Below are positions 10,003 through 18,622 of a stretch of 64,000 bases of DNA, one piece after another. The DNA is from Ferribacterium limneticum. Lineage in GTDB: Bacteria; Pseudomonadota; Gammaproteobacteria; Burkholderiales; Rhodocyclaceae. The position numbers and the translations under genes are program-made. The notes below the pieces were generated by a model. That model was given only the letters and a program-made list of their open reading frames with translations, did no database searches and had not been told where the DNA came from. Every line of letters begins with the position of its first letter. Within the stretch, counting starts at the first letter, position 1. Location of the stretch: assembly GCF_020510625.1 (NCBI RefSeq), contig NZ_CP075191.1, positions 1,216,001-1,280,000 on the forward strand. The letters are read 5' to 3'.

Positions 10003-10512
10003 ATGAAAATTGCACATCTGAAAAGGCGCGCGGCGAGAGGGTTCACGCTCATTGAACTGATGGTCGCCATTGCCTTGCTGGGTATTCTGCTGGCGCTTGC
10101 CATGCCGTCATTTTCCGACATGATTCGACGGATGCGGATCGAGAGTGCCGCCAGTAGCCTCTCGGTGGCATTTGCGACCGCCCGTAGCGAAGCCGTCAAG
10201 CGCGGCCGGAACATATCGGTTTGTAAGAGTGACAATGGTACGACGTGCTCAACCAGTGGCGACTGGTCAACCGGATGGCTGATTTACGCTACGGCAGGAA
10301 CGCCAATCAAGGTATTCGATGCACCGAGCGGGGAGTTGTCCATGGTGGGCGATGCCAGCTTGGTCAATGTTGTTACCTTTACTGCGACCGGAGGAACCAC
10401 GCTGGGGGCCGCCGGCAGTATTCAGGTATGCAAGTCTGGTCAGACGGCCAAAGTGGTATCGGTGGCGGTCTCAGGCCGTGTCAGAGTTGCTTCAGGGGGG
10501 GCGTGTTCATGA
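10003..10512 (+). CDS. fimT: Type IV minor pilin, GspH/FimT family
   Basis: A 169-aa pseudopilin expected to be cut by prepilin peptidase PilD and placed in the pilus-priming complex. The class III signal reads [24 protein letters not shown], with cleavage after the glycine and the conserved glutamate at +5. A GspH-like beta domain with paired cysteines (VCKSDNGTTC, IQVCKSG) follows. It is first of the ordered minor pilin genes and overlaps pilV by 4 bp (ATGA). It could equally be called fimU; the sequence alone does not separate the two. Confidence 0.85.
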   Translation: MKIAHLKRRAARGFTLIELMVAIALLGILLALAMPSFSDMIRRMRIESAASSLSVAFATARSEAVKRGRNISVCKSDNGTTCSTSGDWSTGWLIYATAGTPIKVFDAPSGELSMVGDASLVNVVTFTATGGTTLGAAGSIQVCKSGQTAKVVSVAVSGRVRVASGGACS

Positions 10513-10922
10513 TGTCGGGCCAAAATCAACGCGGGGTTAGCTTGATTGAGATCTTGGTTTCCATTGTCATTGTCTGCTTTGGGTTGCTGGGTGTTGCCGG
10601 ATTGCTGACAACGGGTCTTAAGAGTACCCAAGTTTCGCAGATCCGCACGCAGGCTAGTTTCCTGGCTTACGATATGGCTGACCGCATGCGTACCAATCGG
10701 CAGGTGGCTCTCAACGGAGAGTACACGACGGCAACAACAGCCAGCAATGCAACTGCGGTTGCAGACAAGGCTGACTGGAAAACTGCGGTTGAAACCTTGC
10801 CCGGTGGTTCAGGGACGGTGGCTATGAACAATACGTTCTTCACCATCACCATCCAGTGGGACGATTCCAAGCTTGCCGGGGGGAGTGCGACCCAACAATT
10901 TGTCTTCGTGGGAGAACTTTGA
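10509..10922 (+). CDS. pilV: Type IV minor pilin PilV
   Basis: A 137-aa minor pilin with class III signal RGVSLIEILVSIVIVCFGLLG and the block ASFLAYDMADRMRTN, typical of PilV. It works with PilW, PilX and FimT/U to start pilus assembly and present PilY1. The ATG overlaps the fimT stop by four bases and its stop overlaps the pilW ATG by one base, so the genes form a translationally coupled unit. Confidence 0.88.
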   Translation: MMSGQNQRGVSLIEILVSIVIVCFGLLGVAGLLTTGLKSTQVSQIRTQASFLAYDMADRMRTNRQVALNGEYTTATTASNATAVADKADWKTAVETLPGGSGTVAMNNTFFTITIQWDDSKLAGGSATQQFVFVGEL

Positions 10923-11959
10923 TGGACAAGCCTGTGTTTTTCCCGAGGCATCGACAGACTGGCGTTTCGATTATCGAGATCATGATCACGCTGGTTTTGG
11001 GTTTGTTTATTATTGGTGGTGTTCTTTACACCTTTCTGAGTACGCGCACGGCCTATATTTCAAATGATGCGATCGCCAGGATTCAGGAGGATGGTCGCAT
11101 GGCCATGGAGCGCTTGGCGCGGGAGATTCGCCAAGCCGGCTTCATGGGATGTTCGAATTCACTTGATATCACGCCACGAATCATCGCCGATCCAGACAAA
11201 GATGGTAACACTGCGGAGCATGTCACTTTCGGTGCAGGAGACGGTATTCAGGTCTACAACAATGGTGTGGGCTGGGTGAATCCCTCAGCGATTGTTCGGG
11301 TAGCTGGCACTGATGTTATCCAGATCAAAGGGCTGGGGGCCTGTACTGGCCGGCTGACCGGCAATATGACTGCAGTTAACGCCAATATTCAGATCGGCAC
11401 CAATCCCTGCGGATGGACAGCCGGGCAGATTCTGGTAATCGCCGACTGTACAAATGTCGATATTTTTGCCGCAACCAATGTTAGCTCTGGCTCGATCACC
11501 ATCGCACATGCAAATTCAGCAAATACCGATGAGAAACTTTCTAAGGCCTATGGCAAAGAAGCCATGATCTTCGGATATGGTGAAAAGACATTCTTTATCG
11601 GTATGCATCCCACCCTAAACCTGCCGATGCTTTATGAAATAAGCTACAACGGAACAGTAACAACAGCAAATGATGTGGTTGCCAATGTTTATGATATGCA
11701 GGTGCTTGCTGCGAGGGTTGATACCAATGCGGATAGCGCCCCCGATTCAACCGTGACTTCAACAGGCTCGCCGCCCGCACTTGGAGGGGTAACGTGGCCA
11801 CAGGCACTAAGTTTGCAGGTCCGCTTTTCTGTGCGCAGCGAGTCCGACAACGCGGGGCCTTCGAGTTTGACTTATACCTTCAATGGAGCCGCTGTGACCG
11901 ACAAGCGGATTAAGCGCGATTTCACGACGGTTATTGGAATCAGGAATCGTCTGCCATGA
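10922..11959 (+). CDS. pilW: Type IV minor pilin PilW
   Basis: A 345-aa protein with class III signal TGVSIIEIMITLVLGLFIIGG and the PilW-type helix DGRMAMERLAREIRQAGFMGC. The large C-terminal domain is predicted periplasmic and rich in strands. Part of the minor pilin priming complex with PilV, PilX and PilY1. It overlaps pilV by one base and pilX by four. A longer open frame upstream (from 10856) lies inside pilV and is not a credible start. Confidence 0.88.
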   Translation: MDKPVFFPRHRQTGVSIIEIMITLVLGLFIIGGVLYTFLSTRTAYISNDAIARIQEDGRMAMERLAREIRQAGFMGCSNSLDITPRIIADPDKDGNTAEHVTFGAGDGIQVYNNGVGWVNPSAIVRVAGTDVIQIKGLGACTGRLTGNMTAVNANIQIGTNPCGWTAGQILVIADCTNVDIFAATNVSSGSITIAHANSANTDEKLSKAYGKEAMIFGYGEKTFFIGMHPTLNLPMLYEISYNGTVTTANDVVANVYDMQVLAARVDTNADSAPDSTVTSTGSPPALGGVTWPQALSLQVRFSVRSESDNAGPSSLTYTFNGAAVTDKRIKRDFTTVIGIRNRLP

Positions 11960-12507
11960 AAAAGCCTCTGTCAGTAGCGTATTCGCAAAAAGGGATCTCG
12001 CTTGTAGTGTCCCTGTTGATTCTGGTTATGGTTACCCTGTTGGCCCTCAGCGTGGTGAATACTAGTGTTTTTGAAGAGCGTATGGCCGGGAATACCCGCG
12101 ATCGTTCCCTGGCGTTCGAGTCGGCAGAATATGCTATGCGAGAAGCTCAGGATTTTCTGTCAAATGCGGTTTTGCCGCCATTTACCACCTCGGGTGGCTC
12201 TACCGGTGGTTACTACCGCGATCTAAATACCTCGCCGACTGGTCAGACTGAGGAAATTTACTGGCGGGATACTCACAACTGGTCAGCCAATTCAGTGGCG
12301 GCGACGAAAGCCAGCGGGGTGCTTAGTGGGCAAACCCAGCCTCGATATGTCATCGAGGAATACCCGGCAATTTCATGTGCTGGGTATTCAAAAAAATGGC
12401 CGCCACCGCCGCCGCGTAATGTTTATAAGATTACGGCACGTGGGCAGGGGCGGACTACTGAGTCGGTGGTCATTCTTCAGTCATGGTTTGACCGCGGCTG
12501 CGGCTAA
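11956..12507 (+). CDS. pilX: Type IV minor pilin PilX
   Basis: A 183-aa protein with PilX-type N-terminus KGISLVVSLLILVMVTLLALS, lacking the glutamate +5 common to major pilins as usual for PilX, and the conserved FEERMAGNTRDRSLAFESAE helix. Near the C-terminus is an odd run of five prolines (KKWPPPPPR) encoded just after a run of seven A. It ends 12 bp before the pilY1 ATG. Its job is pilus assembly and tip presentation of PilY1. Confidence 0.87.
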   Translation: MKKPLSVAYSQKGISLVVSLLILVMVTLLALSVVNTSVFEERMAGNTRDRSLAFESAEYAMREAQDFLSNAVLPPFTTSGGSTGGYYRDLNTSPTGQTEEIYWRDTHNWSANSVAATKASGVLSGQTQPRYVIEEYPAISCAGYSKKWPPPPPRNVYKITARGQGRTTESVVILQSWFDRGCG

Positions 12508-12519
12508 TTGGAGGTCGAA

Positions 12520-15500
12520 ATGAAAAAATTATTCTGCGGTTTGATATTGGCGATGGTTTCCTGCGTTTCGGCGCAGGCCGGAGTCATTGCCCAGGATCCT
12601 CTGTTCATAAGTGCTCAGGCCGATCCTCGCGTCATGCTTGTTGCGTCTCGCGACCACCAGCTATTCATCAAGGCTTATACCGATTATTCCGATCTTGATG
12701 GTGACGGCTTCCTTGATACTGCCTTCACGCCTTACATTGAGTACGACGGCTACTTCAATCCGCGGAAGTGTTACACCTATCAAAACAATCGTTTCGAAGC
12801 GACATCAGCAGCTACAACAGAAACGGTGACTGTGAGCTTTCCGAATGGCTCGACGGCGACCAAGTCCCAATACGTCTGCGCCAGTCAGTGGAGTGGTAAT
12901 TTGCTCAACTGGGCAAGCATGACCCGAGCCGACATTGTTCGGAAGGTTTTTTATGGTGGGTATCGCTCGACGGACACCGAGTCGCTAACGGTCCTTGAGC
13001 GTGCTCATCTGCCCCGCGACGTCCATGCGTTTGCCAAGGTGTTCGATGCGGCCACGACGGCCAATATGAACAAGTTCACCCCATACAACGATCAGACTTC
13101 CATTAGTTTCTGTAACCTGACTAACGATGGGGCCAGTGCTTCGAAGTCATCGACGAATCCGCCGGTCATGCAGATAGCCAACGGCGCATTCCGTCTCTGG
13201 GCAGCCAATGAGCATCCTCAGTGCGGAACAGGCTCAGGCACAAAGCCTGCATCACTTCGTGAAACACTGAATGCTCGGGTCAAAGTTTGCGACGATGCTG
13301 GCGGTACAGATACCATCAGTGGCCCCGGCCCGAAGTGCAAGACTTACCTGAAAACGGGGGCTGCTAAAAAGCCAATCGGCTTACTGCAACAATACGGGGA
13401 TGCCGATGTGTCGCTCAGCCTGAAGTTTGGCCTGATGACCGGAAGTTGGGCGCACGGCAAATCCGGTGGCGTACTCCGGAAGAATATTGGCAGCCTGAGC
13501 AACAGCGGCGGCAAGTACCCGAACAACTACAACTGTGCCACAGCGGGCGAGGGTTTCGTCTCAGGTTCAACCGATGAGGTTGATTTTTGCACAGGCCTAT
13601 TTGTCAATAATCAGGGCTTGCCGAGAAGTGCTTCGTCGACCGACGACTTGCCTACCACTGGCGGAGTCATAGGAACTTTGAACCGACTGCGAATTGCAGG
13701 TTGGGATGGCAGCAAGTATGACGGTGTTTGTAACAATCCGGGAGTTACCTCGTTTGCCAACGGCAACTGTGTTGACTGGGGAAATCCCATTTCAGAGATG
13801 TATCTGGAGTCGCTGCGCTATCTCCAGGCCGGAAATGCCACCACCAAGCTGGCTAGCGATACCAGTGCCGCATCGCCAACAGCTAACTTCAATGGTAGTG
13901 ATGCCTCGTATATTGCAGGTTTGCCGCAGCTAACCTGGAAAGATCCGATTCCGGCCGCCGAATGGTGTGCCAAGTCGAATATCGTGATGATCTCGACAGG
14001 CCTGAACTCCTTTGACTTTGACGAAACTGCTCACGACCTAGGCTGGGGAAAGTCGACAGCAACTTTGACCAATGAGGTTGCCGATGCTTCGCATGAGAAG
14101 CTCACAGGCAATTTCATGATCGGCAGTGTGACCGGGGCCTCCAACTACGAGTCTGTCTGTTCCTCAAAAGCGTTGGGCGACCTTTCGCAAGCCTCCGGCA
14201 TCTGCCCGGAGGTGCCCAGCGTTGAGGGCAGCTACCATGTGGCCGGTTTGGCCTTGGGTACTTCTTTGTTCGACCTGCGCTCCGGTTATGCTTCTAAACG
14301 CAATTCGTTGTGGAGTAAATCCAAACCCGAGTACGCGCTGCGGCAGCCATTGACGACCTTTGCGGTTGCGCTGGCTGAGAATCTCCCGGATTTTTCGATC
14401 CCGGTTGGGGTGAGCGGCAAAGAAATCACCTTCATTCCCTTCTGTCAGGCCAATTCGAACGGATCGGCTGCGCTAGGTGATACAGGCTGGCGTGCCTGCA
14501 GTATGGTTGATCTGGAAGTAGAGCAGGGTACCAACCAGACTGCAGGTAGCTTCAAGATCATGTGGGAAGACTCGACGTGGGGTAACGACTACGATATGGA
14601 CGGCGTCGCTCATATCCGTTATTGCGTTGGCGCGGCGTGTAATGCCTATGCCGGACAGAATGGCATGCCGGCTATTCCCGATGCTGACAAGCTGTATCTT
14701 AAGGTTGCGTCGATGACCGCGGCGGCAGGCCATGCGTTGAAATATGGCTACACGATCTCCGGTAGTACGGCTGATGGGACGGTGATGGATGTATTACGTC
14801 CAGGTAACGCAAACTATTCGACCTATGCTGCAAACAGCGAGTTCACAAAGCCGGTTACATCCTGGAGCACTCCTGCCTGGGTCGGATACTCGATATCGGC
14901 GAGCACCACGGCCAACCTGATGCAGAATCCGCTCTACTACACTGCAAAATACGCGGCTTGGCCAAATTGGGACAAAAAGAATAACGCCACGCGTGCGACG
15001 CTCGTGAATGGCGATGGTCAGGCAGATAACTTCTTCCGGGTACGCAATCCCGCTGGCCTGGAGCAGGCCATCGGCTCGGCATTGAAGGAGTCCTTGGCTG
15101 ATCCCTCATCATCGTCATCGATTGCGACGAACTCGACCCGCTTGGATACGGACACCTTTGTCTATCAAGCGCGCTTCAAGGCGACCGACTGGAGTGGACA
15201 GGTGCTAGCCTATCCCGTCGTGACTGTCACCAATACTACTACCAATACAACTTCAGCCGCCTTAGGAACCTTGGCTTGGGATGCGGGCGTTCTGGCGAAA
15301 TATCCTGCCGAATCATTGCGTCGAATATATACCTATAATCGTAGTGCGACGCTTAAAGGTATTGACTTTAAATGGGGTTCGCTATCTGCGAAGCAGAAGG
15401 CAGGTTTGGATGATGCCAATGTTGTAAACACTTCATCTTCTGTGATTAGCTATCTGCGCGGTGATCAGAGTCAGGAGTTGAAGGACACCTCTGTGCCGAG

Positions 15501-17229
15501 TGATGGTGTTTTCGACGTCGGTATTTATCGGCCGCGAACGTCACTCATGGGGGATATCATCAATTCTGATCCGGTCTTTATCGGCGGGCAAAATTTCTCC
15601 TATGGCAATATCAGCAGCATCACCGGCTATGACTCTTATGCAGCCCAAGTGGATAAGAAGTTTTCAACGACGGGGTCTGCCAAAAATCCGCTGATCGTTG
15701 TTAATTCAAATGACGGCATGATGCATGTGATTGACGCCAAGAATGGCAACGAAATATTCACCTACTTGCCAAGTTGGTTGATTTGCCCTGACGAAACGGC
15801 CGCATCCGGGTGCAACAGCGGAGCGAATAGTAGTCCGCTTCGCAACCTTCTGAATGCCAACATGAACCATCAGTATCTTCTGGATGGCAACCTGGTAGTT
15901 GGTGATGCCTACGTCGATACGGGGGCAGGGGTTGCTTGGAAGACGCTTCTTGTCGGGGCCGCGGCAGCGGGTGGCAAGGGAGTTTTTGCAGTGGATCTGA
16001 CCAAGAGTTACGACGGTACCAGCGAAACGTTGTCAACTTCGGATGTGGCAACAACTCAGTCGACCTATGCTGCACTGACTGCCACCGATACCGTGCTCTG
16101 GGAGTTTACGGATAAATTTGGGGATGCCGATCTTGGCTATACCTATGGCCAGCCTGTGATTGCCAGAATGGCAAATGACCAATGGGCAGCGGTTTTTGGC
16201 AATGGTTATAGTTCCGCGAATGGCAAGGCTGTGCTCTATATCGTTAATCTGGCTGATGGTAGCTTGATCAAGAAAATTGAGGTTGGCGATGGATCGACTG
16301 CAGCCAGTCCTAATGGGCTTTCTGCTCCCGCTGCGATATTCGATTCCGGCACCGGGGCGCTATCAGCAATTTTTGCGGGAGATCTAAAAGGAAATCTCTG
16401 GAAATTTGACGTAACGGGTTCCAATACCAATAACTGGAAAGTGGATAATGGAGCAGGGACTCCGTTATTTACTGCTTTTGACGATGCTGGAAATCGCCAG
16501 CCAATCACCGCCGGTCTGGATATTGGCACCCATCCAAATGGTGGTTACATGGTGTATTTCGGAACAGGAAAGTATTTCGAAAAAGGTGATAACACCTCTA
16601 CTGCTCAGCAAACAATCTACGGGATTTGGGATAAGACGGCCAGCAATGATGAAATTGCTGCATCAACTGTCGATACGGTTTCCGAAAAAGATGTTGTACT
16701 GCAAAAACACTCAATTTTGATTGAAATGCCGAACCCGTTGGCGGGGGGGGGGGACATCCGGGTTACCGATGATACCGGATCTATCAACTGGGCCAACAAG
16801 CGCGGCTGGTATCTCAATATGGGTGTGACATCGCGGGAACGTGTGGTTACCCCGCCGATTCTTCGCAATAAGCGGGTTATCGTGACGAGCATGATTCCCA
16901 GTGCATCGCCCTGTGATTTTGGTGGCACAAGCTGGATTATGGAATTCGATCCGGAAACAGGAAATCGTCCGTCATTCTCGGTATTCGACCTGAATAATAA
17001 CGGTACTTTCACAAGTTCTGATTATGTTTCAGTGACGATTGGTGGGGTTGCAGTCAATGTTCCGGCCAATGGAGTCAAATCGACGGAGGGCATCATTAAA
17101 TCGCCCGCCATCATTTCAGCCGGTTCCAAAGACTTCAAGATCAGTAGCGGTACCACCGGCAATGTGTTGGTCGTTGCTGAGCAGGGATCAACCACCCGCC
17201 CACGCCCGGCTTGGCGTCAGATTCAATAA
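12520..17229 (+). CDS. pilY1: Type IV pilus tip adhesin/biogenesis protein PilY1, with an 11-G tract
   Basis: A 1569-aa secreted pilus tip protein, longer than the roughly 1160 aa of P. aeruginosa PilY1. ATG 12520 follows a strong GGAGG at 12510-12514. A Sec signal peptide ends near AQA. A possible calcium loop DLDGDGFLD lies at 58-66. The C-terminal third is the PilC/PilY1 beta-propeller (VNSNDGMMHVIDAKNG; PVIARMANDQWAAVFGNGY; FAGDLKGNLWKFDV), ending with a second loop, DLNNNGTFTSSD, near 1490-1501. The family binds calcium, supports pilus extension and can mediate adhesion. Eleven consecutive G at 16743-16753 code AGGGD near residue 1408. The frame is intact here; gain or loss of one G would truncate the protein. 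Confidence 0.95.
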   Translation: MKKLFCGLILAMVSCVSAQAGVIAQDPLFISAQADPRVMLVASRDHQLFIKAYTDYSDLDGDGFLDTAFTPYIEYDGYFNPRKCYTYQNNRFEATSAATTETVTVSFPNGSTATKSQYVCASQWSGNLLNWASMTRADIVRKVFYGGYRSTDTESLTVLERAHLPRDVHAFAKVFDAATTANMNKFTPYNDQTSISFCNLTNDGASASKSSTNPPVMQIANGAFRLWAANEHPQCGTGSGTKPASLRETLNARVKVCDDAGGTDTISGPGPKCKTYLKTGAAKKPIGLLQQYGDADVSLSLKFGLMTGSWAHGKSGGVLRKNIGSLSNSGGKYPNNYNCATAGEGFVSGSTDEVDFCTGLFVNNQGLPRSASSTDDLPTTGGVIGTLNRLRIAGWDGSKYDGVCNNPGVTSFANGNCVDWGNPISEMYLESLRYLQAGNATTKLASDTSAASPTANFNGSDASYIAGLPQLTWKDPIPAAEWCAKSNIVMISTGLNSFDFDETAHDLGWGKSTATLTNEVADASHEKLTGNFMIGSVTGASNYESVCSSKALGDLSQASGICPEVPSVEGSYHVAGLALGTSLFDLRSGYASKRNSLWSKSKPEYALRQPLTTFAVALAENLPDFSIPVGVSGKEITFIPFCQANSNGSAALGDTGWRACSMVDLEVEQGTNQTAGSFKIMWEDSTWGNDYDMDGVAHIRYCVGAACNAYAGQNGMPAIPDADKLYLKVASMTAAAGHALKYGYTISGSTADGTVMDVLRPGNANYSTYAANSEFTKPVTSWSTPAWVGYSISASTTANLMQNPLYYTAKYAAWPNWDKKNNATRATLVNGDGQADNFFRVRNPAGLEQAIGSALKESLADPSSSSSIATNSTRLDTDTFVYQARFKATDWSGQVLAYPVVTVTNTTTNTTSAALGTLAWDAGVLAKYPAESLRRIYTYNRSATLKGIDFKWGSLSAKQKAGLDDANVVNTSSSVISYLRGDQSQELKDTSVPSDGVFDVGIYRPRTSLMGDIINSDPVFIGGQNFSYGNISSITGYDSYAAQVDKKFSTTGSAKNPLIVVNSNDGMMHVIDAKNGNEIFTYLPSWLICPDETAASGCNSGANSSPLRNLLNANMNHQYLLDGNLVVGDAYVDTGAGVAWKTLLVGAAAAGGKGVFAVDLTKSYDGTSETLSTSDVATTQSTYAALTATDTVLWEFTDKFGDADLGYTYGQPVIARMANDQWAAVFGNGYSSANGKAVLYIVNLADGSLIKKIEVGDGSTAASPNGLSAPAAIFDSGTGALSAIFAGDLKGNLWKFDVTGSNTNNWKVDNGAGTPLFTAFDDAGNRQPITAGLDIGTHPNGGYMVYFGTGKYFEKGDNTSTAQQTIYGIWDKTASNDEIAASTVDTVSEKDVVLQKHSILIEMPNPLAGGGDIRVTDDTGSINWANKRGWYLNMGVTSRERVVTPPILRNKRVIVTSMIPSASPCDFGGTSWIMEFDPETGNRPSFSVFDLNNNGTFTSSDYVSVTIGGVAVNVPANGVKSTEGIIKSPAIISAGSKDFKISSGTTGNVLVVAEQGSTTRPRPAWRQIQ
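16743..16753 (+). repeat. Homopolymeric G(11) tract within pilY1
   Basis: Eleven uninterrupted G inside the pilY1 reading frame. By direct reading, adding one G leads to a TGA about seven codons downstream and losing one G leads to a TGA about 25 codons downstream. Either would remove roughly the last 140-160 residues. Confidence 0.9.
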
Positions 17230-17242
17230 GGAATGATGGATC

Positions 17243-17650
17243 ATGAAACATAAGGGTTTCACATTGATCGAACTGATGATTGTCGTGGCAATTGTCGGAG
17301 TGCTGGCTGCCATAGCCTATCCGAGTTACCAGGAGTACATCGCCAGGGCGCGGCGGGCTGATGCCAAGACGGTGTTGCTGGAAAATGCACAATTTCTCGA
17401 ACGCTTCTATACGCAAAATGGAACATATCTAAATGCGACTTTGCCGATTACAGAAGCACCGAAGGATGGTGGCACCAAGTTCTACGACATTAGCTTTGTA
17501 GCGGCCCAGACTGCCACCGCATTCCAGATTCAGGCAGCTCCCAAGAATGCTCAGTCGGGAGACAAATGCGGAACCCTTATCGTCAACCATTCCAATCAGA
17601 AGTCAGTTTCGGGGGCCACATTGGATAGTCCGACCTGCTGGAGCAAATAA
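17243..17650 (+). CDS. pilE: Type IV pilin PilE-like minor pilin
   Basis: A 135-aa pilin with near-consensus class III signal [29 protein letters not shown]. The arginine/alanine-rich start of helix alpha-1C ([23 protein letters not shown]) and two late cysteines (CGT..., PTCW) forming the disulphide D-region are typical of PilE next to pilY1. It is more likely a minor pilin than the major fibre subunit because of operon position. It follows pilY1 after 13 bp with an AAGGAATGATGG ribosome-binding region. Confidence 0.88.
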   Translation: MKHKGFTLIELMIVVAIVGVLAAIAYPSYQEYIARARRADAKTVLLENAQFLERFYTQNGTYLNATLPITEAPKDGGTKFYDISFVAAQTATAFQIQAAPKNAQSGDKCGTLIVNHSNQKSVSGATLDSPTCWSK

Positions 17651-17725
17651 CCGATCGCCCTCACTTAGGGAGAAGTTGTGTAGAGCAATCCTCACTCCTG
17701 AGTGTGGATTCTCTGGCGATCTCGC

Positions 17726-17754
17726 TTGCTAAGAATAGGCTCCTTTGTTATACT
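17726..17754 (+). promoter_or_regulatory. Sigma-70 promoter for rpsT
   Basis: TTGCTA at 17726-17731 and TATACT at 17749-17754 are separated by 17 bp, a close match to the sigma-70 consensus. The leader to the rpsT start at 17791 would be about 30 nt. The site lies in the 140-bp gap after pilE. Confidence 0.75.
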
Positions 17755-17790
17755 AGCTGACTTAGATTTTTTGATACCGGATACATTAAC

Positions 17791-18060
17791 ATGGCCAATA
17801 GCGCACAAGCCCGCAAGCGCGCCCGTCAAGCTGACGGGCAGCGTTCCCATAACGCCAGCCTGCGTTCGACCCTGCGTACCGCAATCAAGCGTGTCCGTCA
17901 GGCGATCGAAGCTGGTGACAAAGCCGCCGCTCAAGGCGTCTTCCAGCAGTCCGTCGCAGTGCTTGACCGCATTGCTGACAAGAAGATTGTTCACAAGAAC
18001 AAGGCTTCCCGTACCAAGAGCCGTCTGTCTGCTCAAATCAAGGCACTTGCTGCTGCCTGA
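17791..18060 (+). CDS. rpsT: 30S ribosomal protein S20
   Basis: S20 is a primary 16S rRNA-binding protein of the small subunit. The 89-aa, lysine/arginine/alanine-rich protein begins [13 protein letters not shown] and ends with [13 protein letters not shown], typical for the family. It has its own promoter and terminator and so is a single-gene unit. In E. coli S20 represses its own translation; the weak ribosome-binding site here fits but does not prove this. Confidence 0.97.
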   Translation: MANSAQARKRARQADGQRSHNASLRSTLRTAIKRVRQAIEAGDKAAAQGVFQQSVAVLDRIADKKIVHKNKASRTKSRLSAQIKALAAA

Positions 18061-18082
18061 TTGAGCTGGTACTCAAAAAATT

Positions 18083-18104
18083 GGCGCCTGCGGGCGCCTT
18101 TTTT
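18083..18104 (+). terminator. Rho-independent terminator, rpsT / DUF3579 (bidirectional)
   Basis: Stem GGCGCC/GGCGCC with loop TGCG is followed by six T on the plus strand. A run of A before the stem gives a T-run on the minus strand, so it can end both rpsT and the convergent DUF3579 gene. Confidence 0.88.
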
Positions 18105-18122
18105 ATTGCCTGATTTTATTGC

Positions 18123-18419
18123 TTACTTTTTGTCGATGGCGCAGACGCCGTCAATAATTTGCAGGTCGTTGTCCTGAGCGAAGTTGAGCATGAAGCGGTA
18201 GGCCATGGGTTCAATCTCGCCCAGGCGCCCATCGACAAACACGGCTTTTTCGCCGTTGTAGTCACCTGGGCCGACGTAAGGGGAGTATTTCATCTTGCGT
18301 TCGGCGCCAAAGGCGGACATGACGCCGCAAAGACGTTCCGCCCAATCGCTTGGGCGAAATTTCTTCCCTTGTTGGGTGAGGCCGACAATGATGAATGTGG
18401 TCGATTCTTGATTTGTCAT
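18123..18419 (-). CDS. DUF3579 family protein
   Basis: A 98-aa protein, cytosolic by lack of signal or membrane segments. It matches what I know of the DUF3579 family: start MTNQESTTFIIVGLTQQGKKFRPSDWAERL and end VCAIDKK, common in betaproteobacteria and often beside argD. Function is unknown. It is divergent from argD, with 203 bp between the two starts, and convergent with rpsT. Confidence 0.8.
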   Translation of the reverse strand: MTNQESTTFIIVGLTQQGKKFRPSDWAERLCGVMSAFGAERKMKYSPYVGPGDYNGEKAVFVDGRLGEIEPMAYRFMLNFAQDNDLQIIDGVCAIDKK

Positions 18420-18622
18420 TGTTCTACTCTGCGTTTTTGGGCGATACGACCTTGCGTTGGCGCATTCTAGCAGAAGCTCGATGTCTTTCCATCACTACGC
18501 CGGTCGTCATTCTGGTGGGCGATTTGGCTTGGTCCTGCTGTTCTATACAAGGCCTTGTTTTTCACCTAGAATTTAGCTTTCCGGCGGCATTGGCCGCCGT
18601 TTTCGTTTTTTGGGGTTGCCTC

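Noticed and set aside
10856..10921. Upstream extension of pilW
   Set aside because: It lies wholly inside pilV; the prepilin signal and ATGA-type coupling place the start at 10922.
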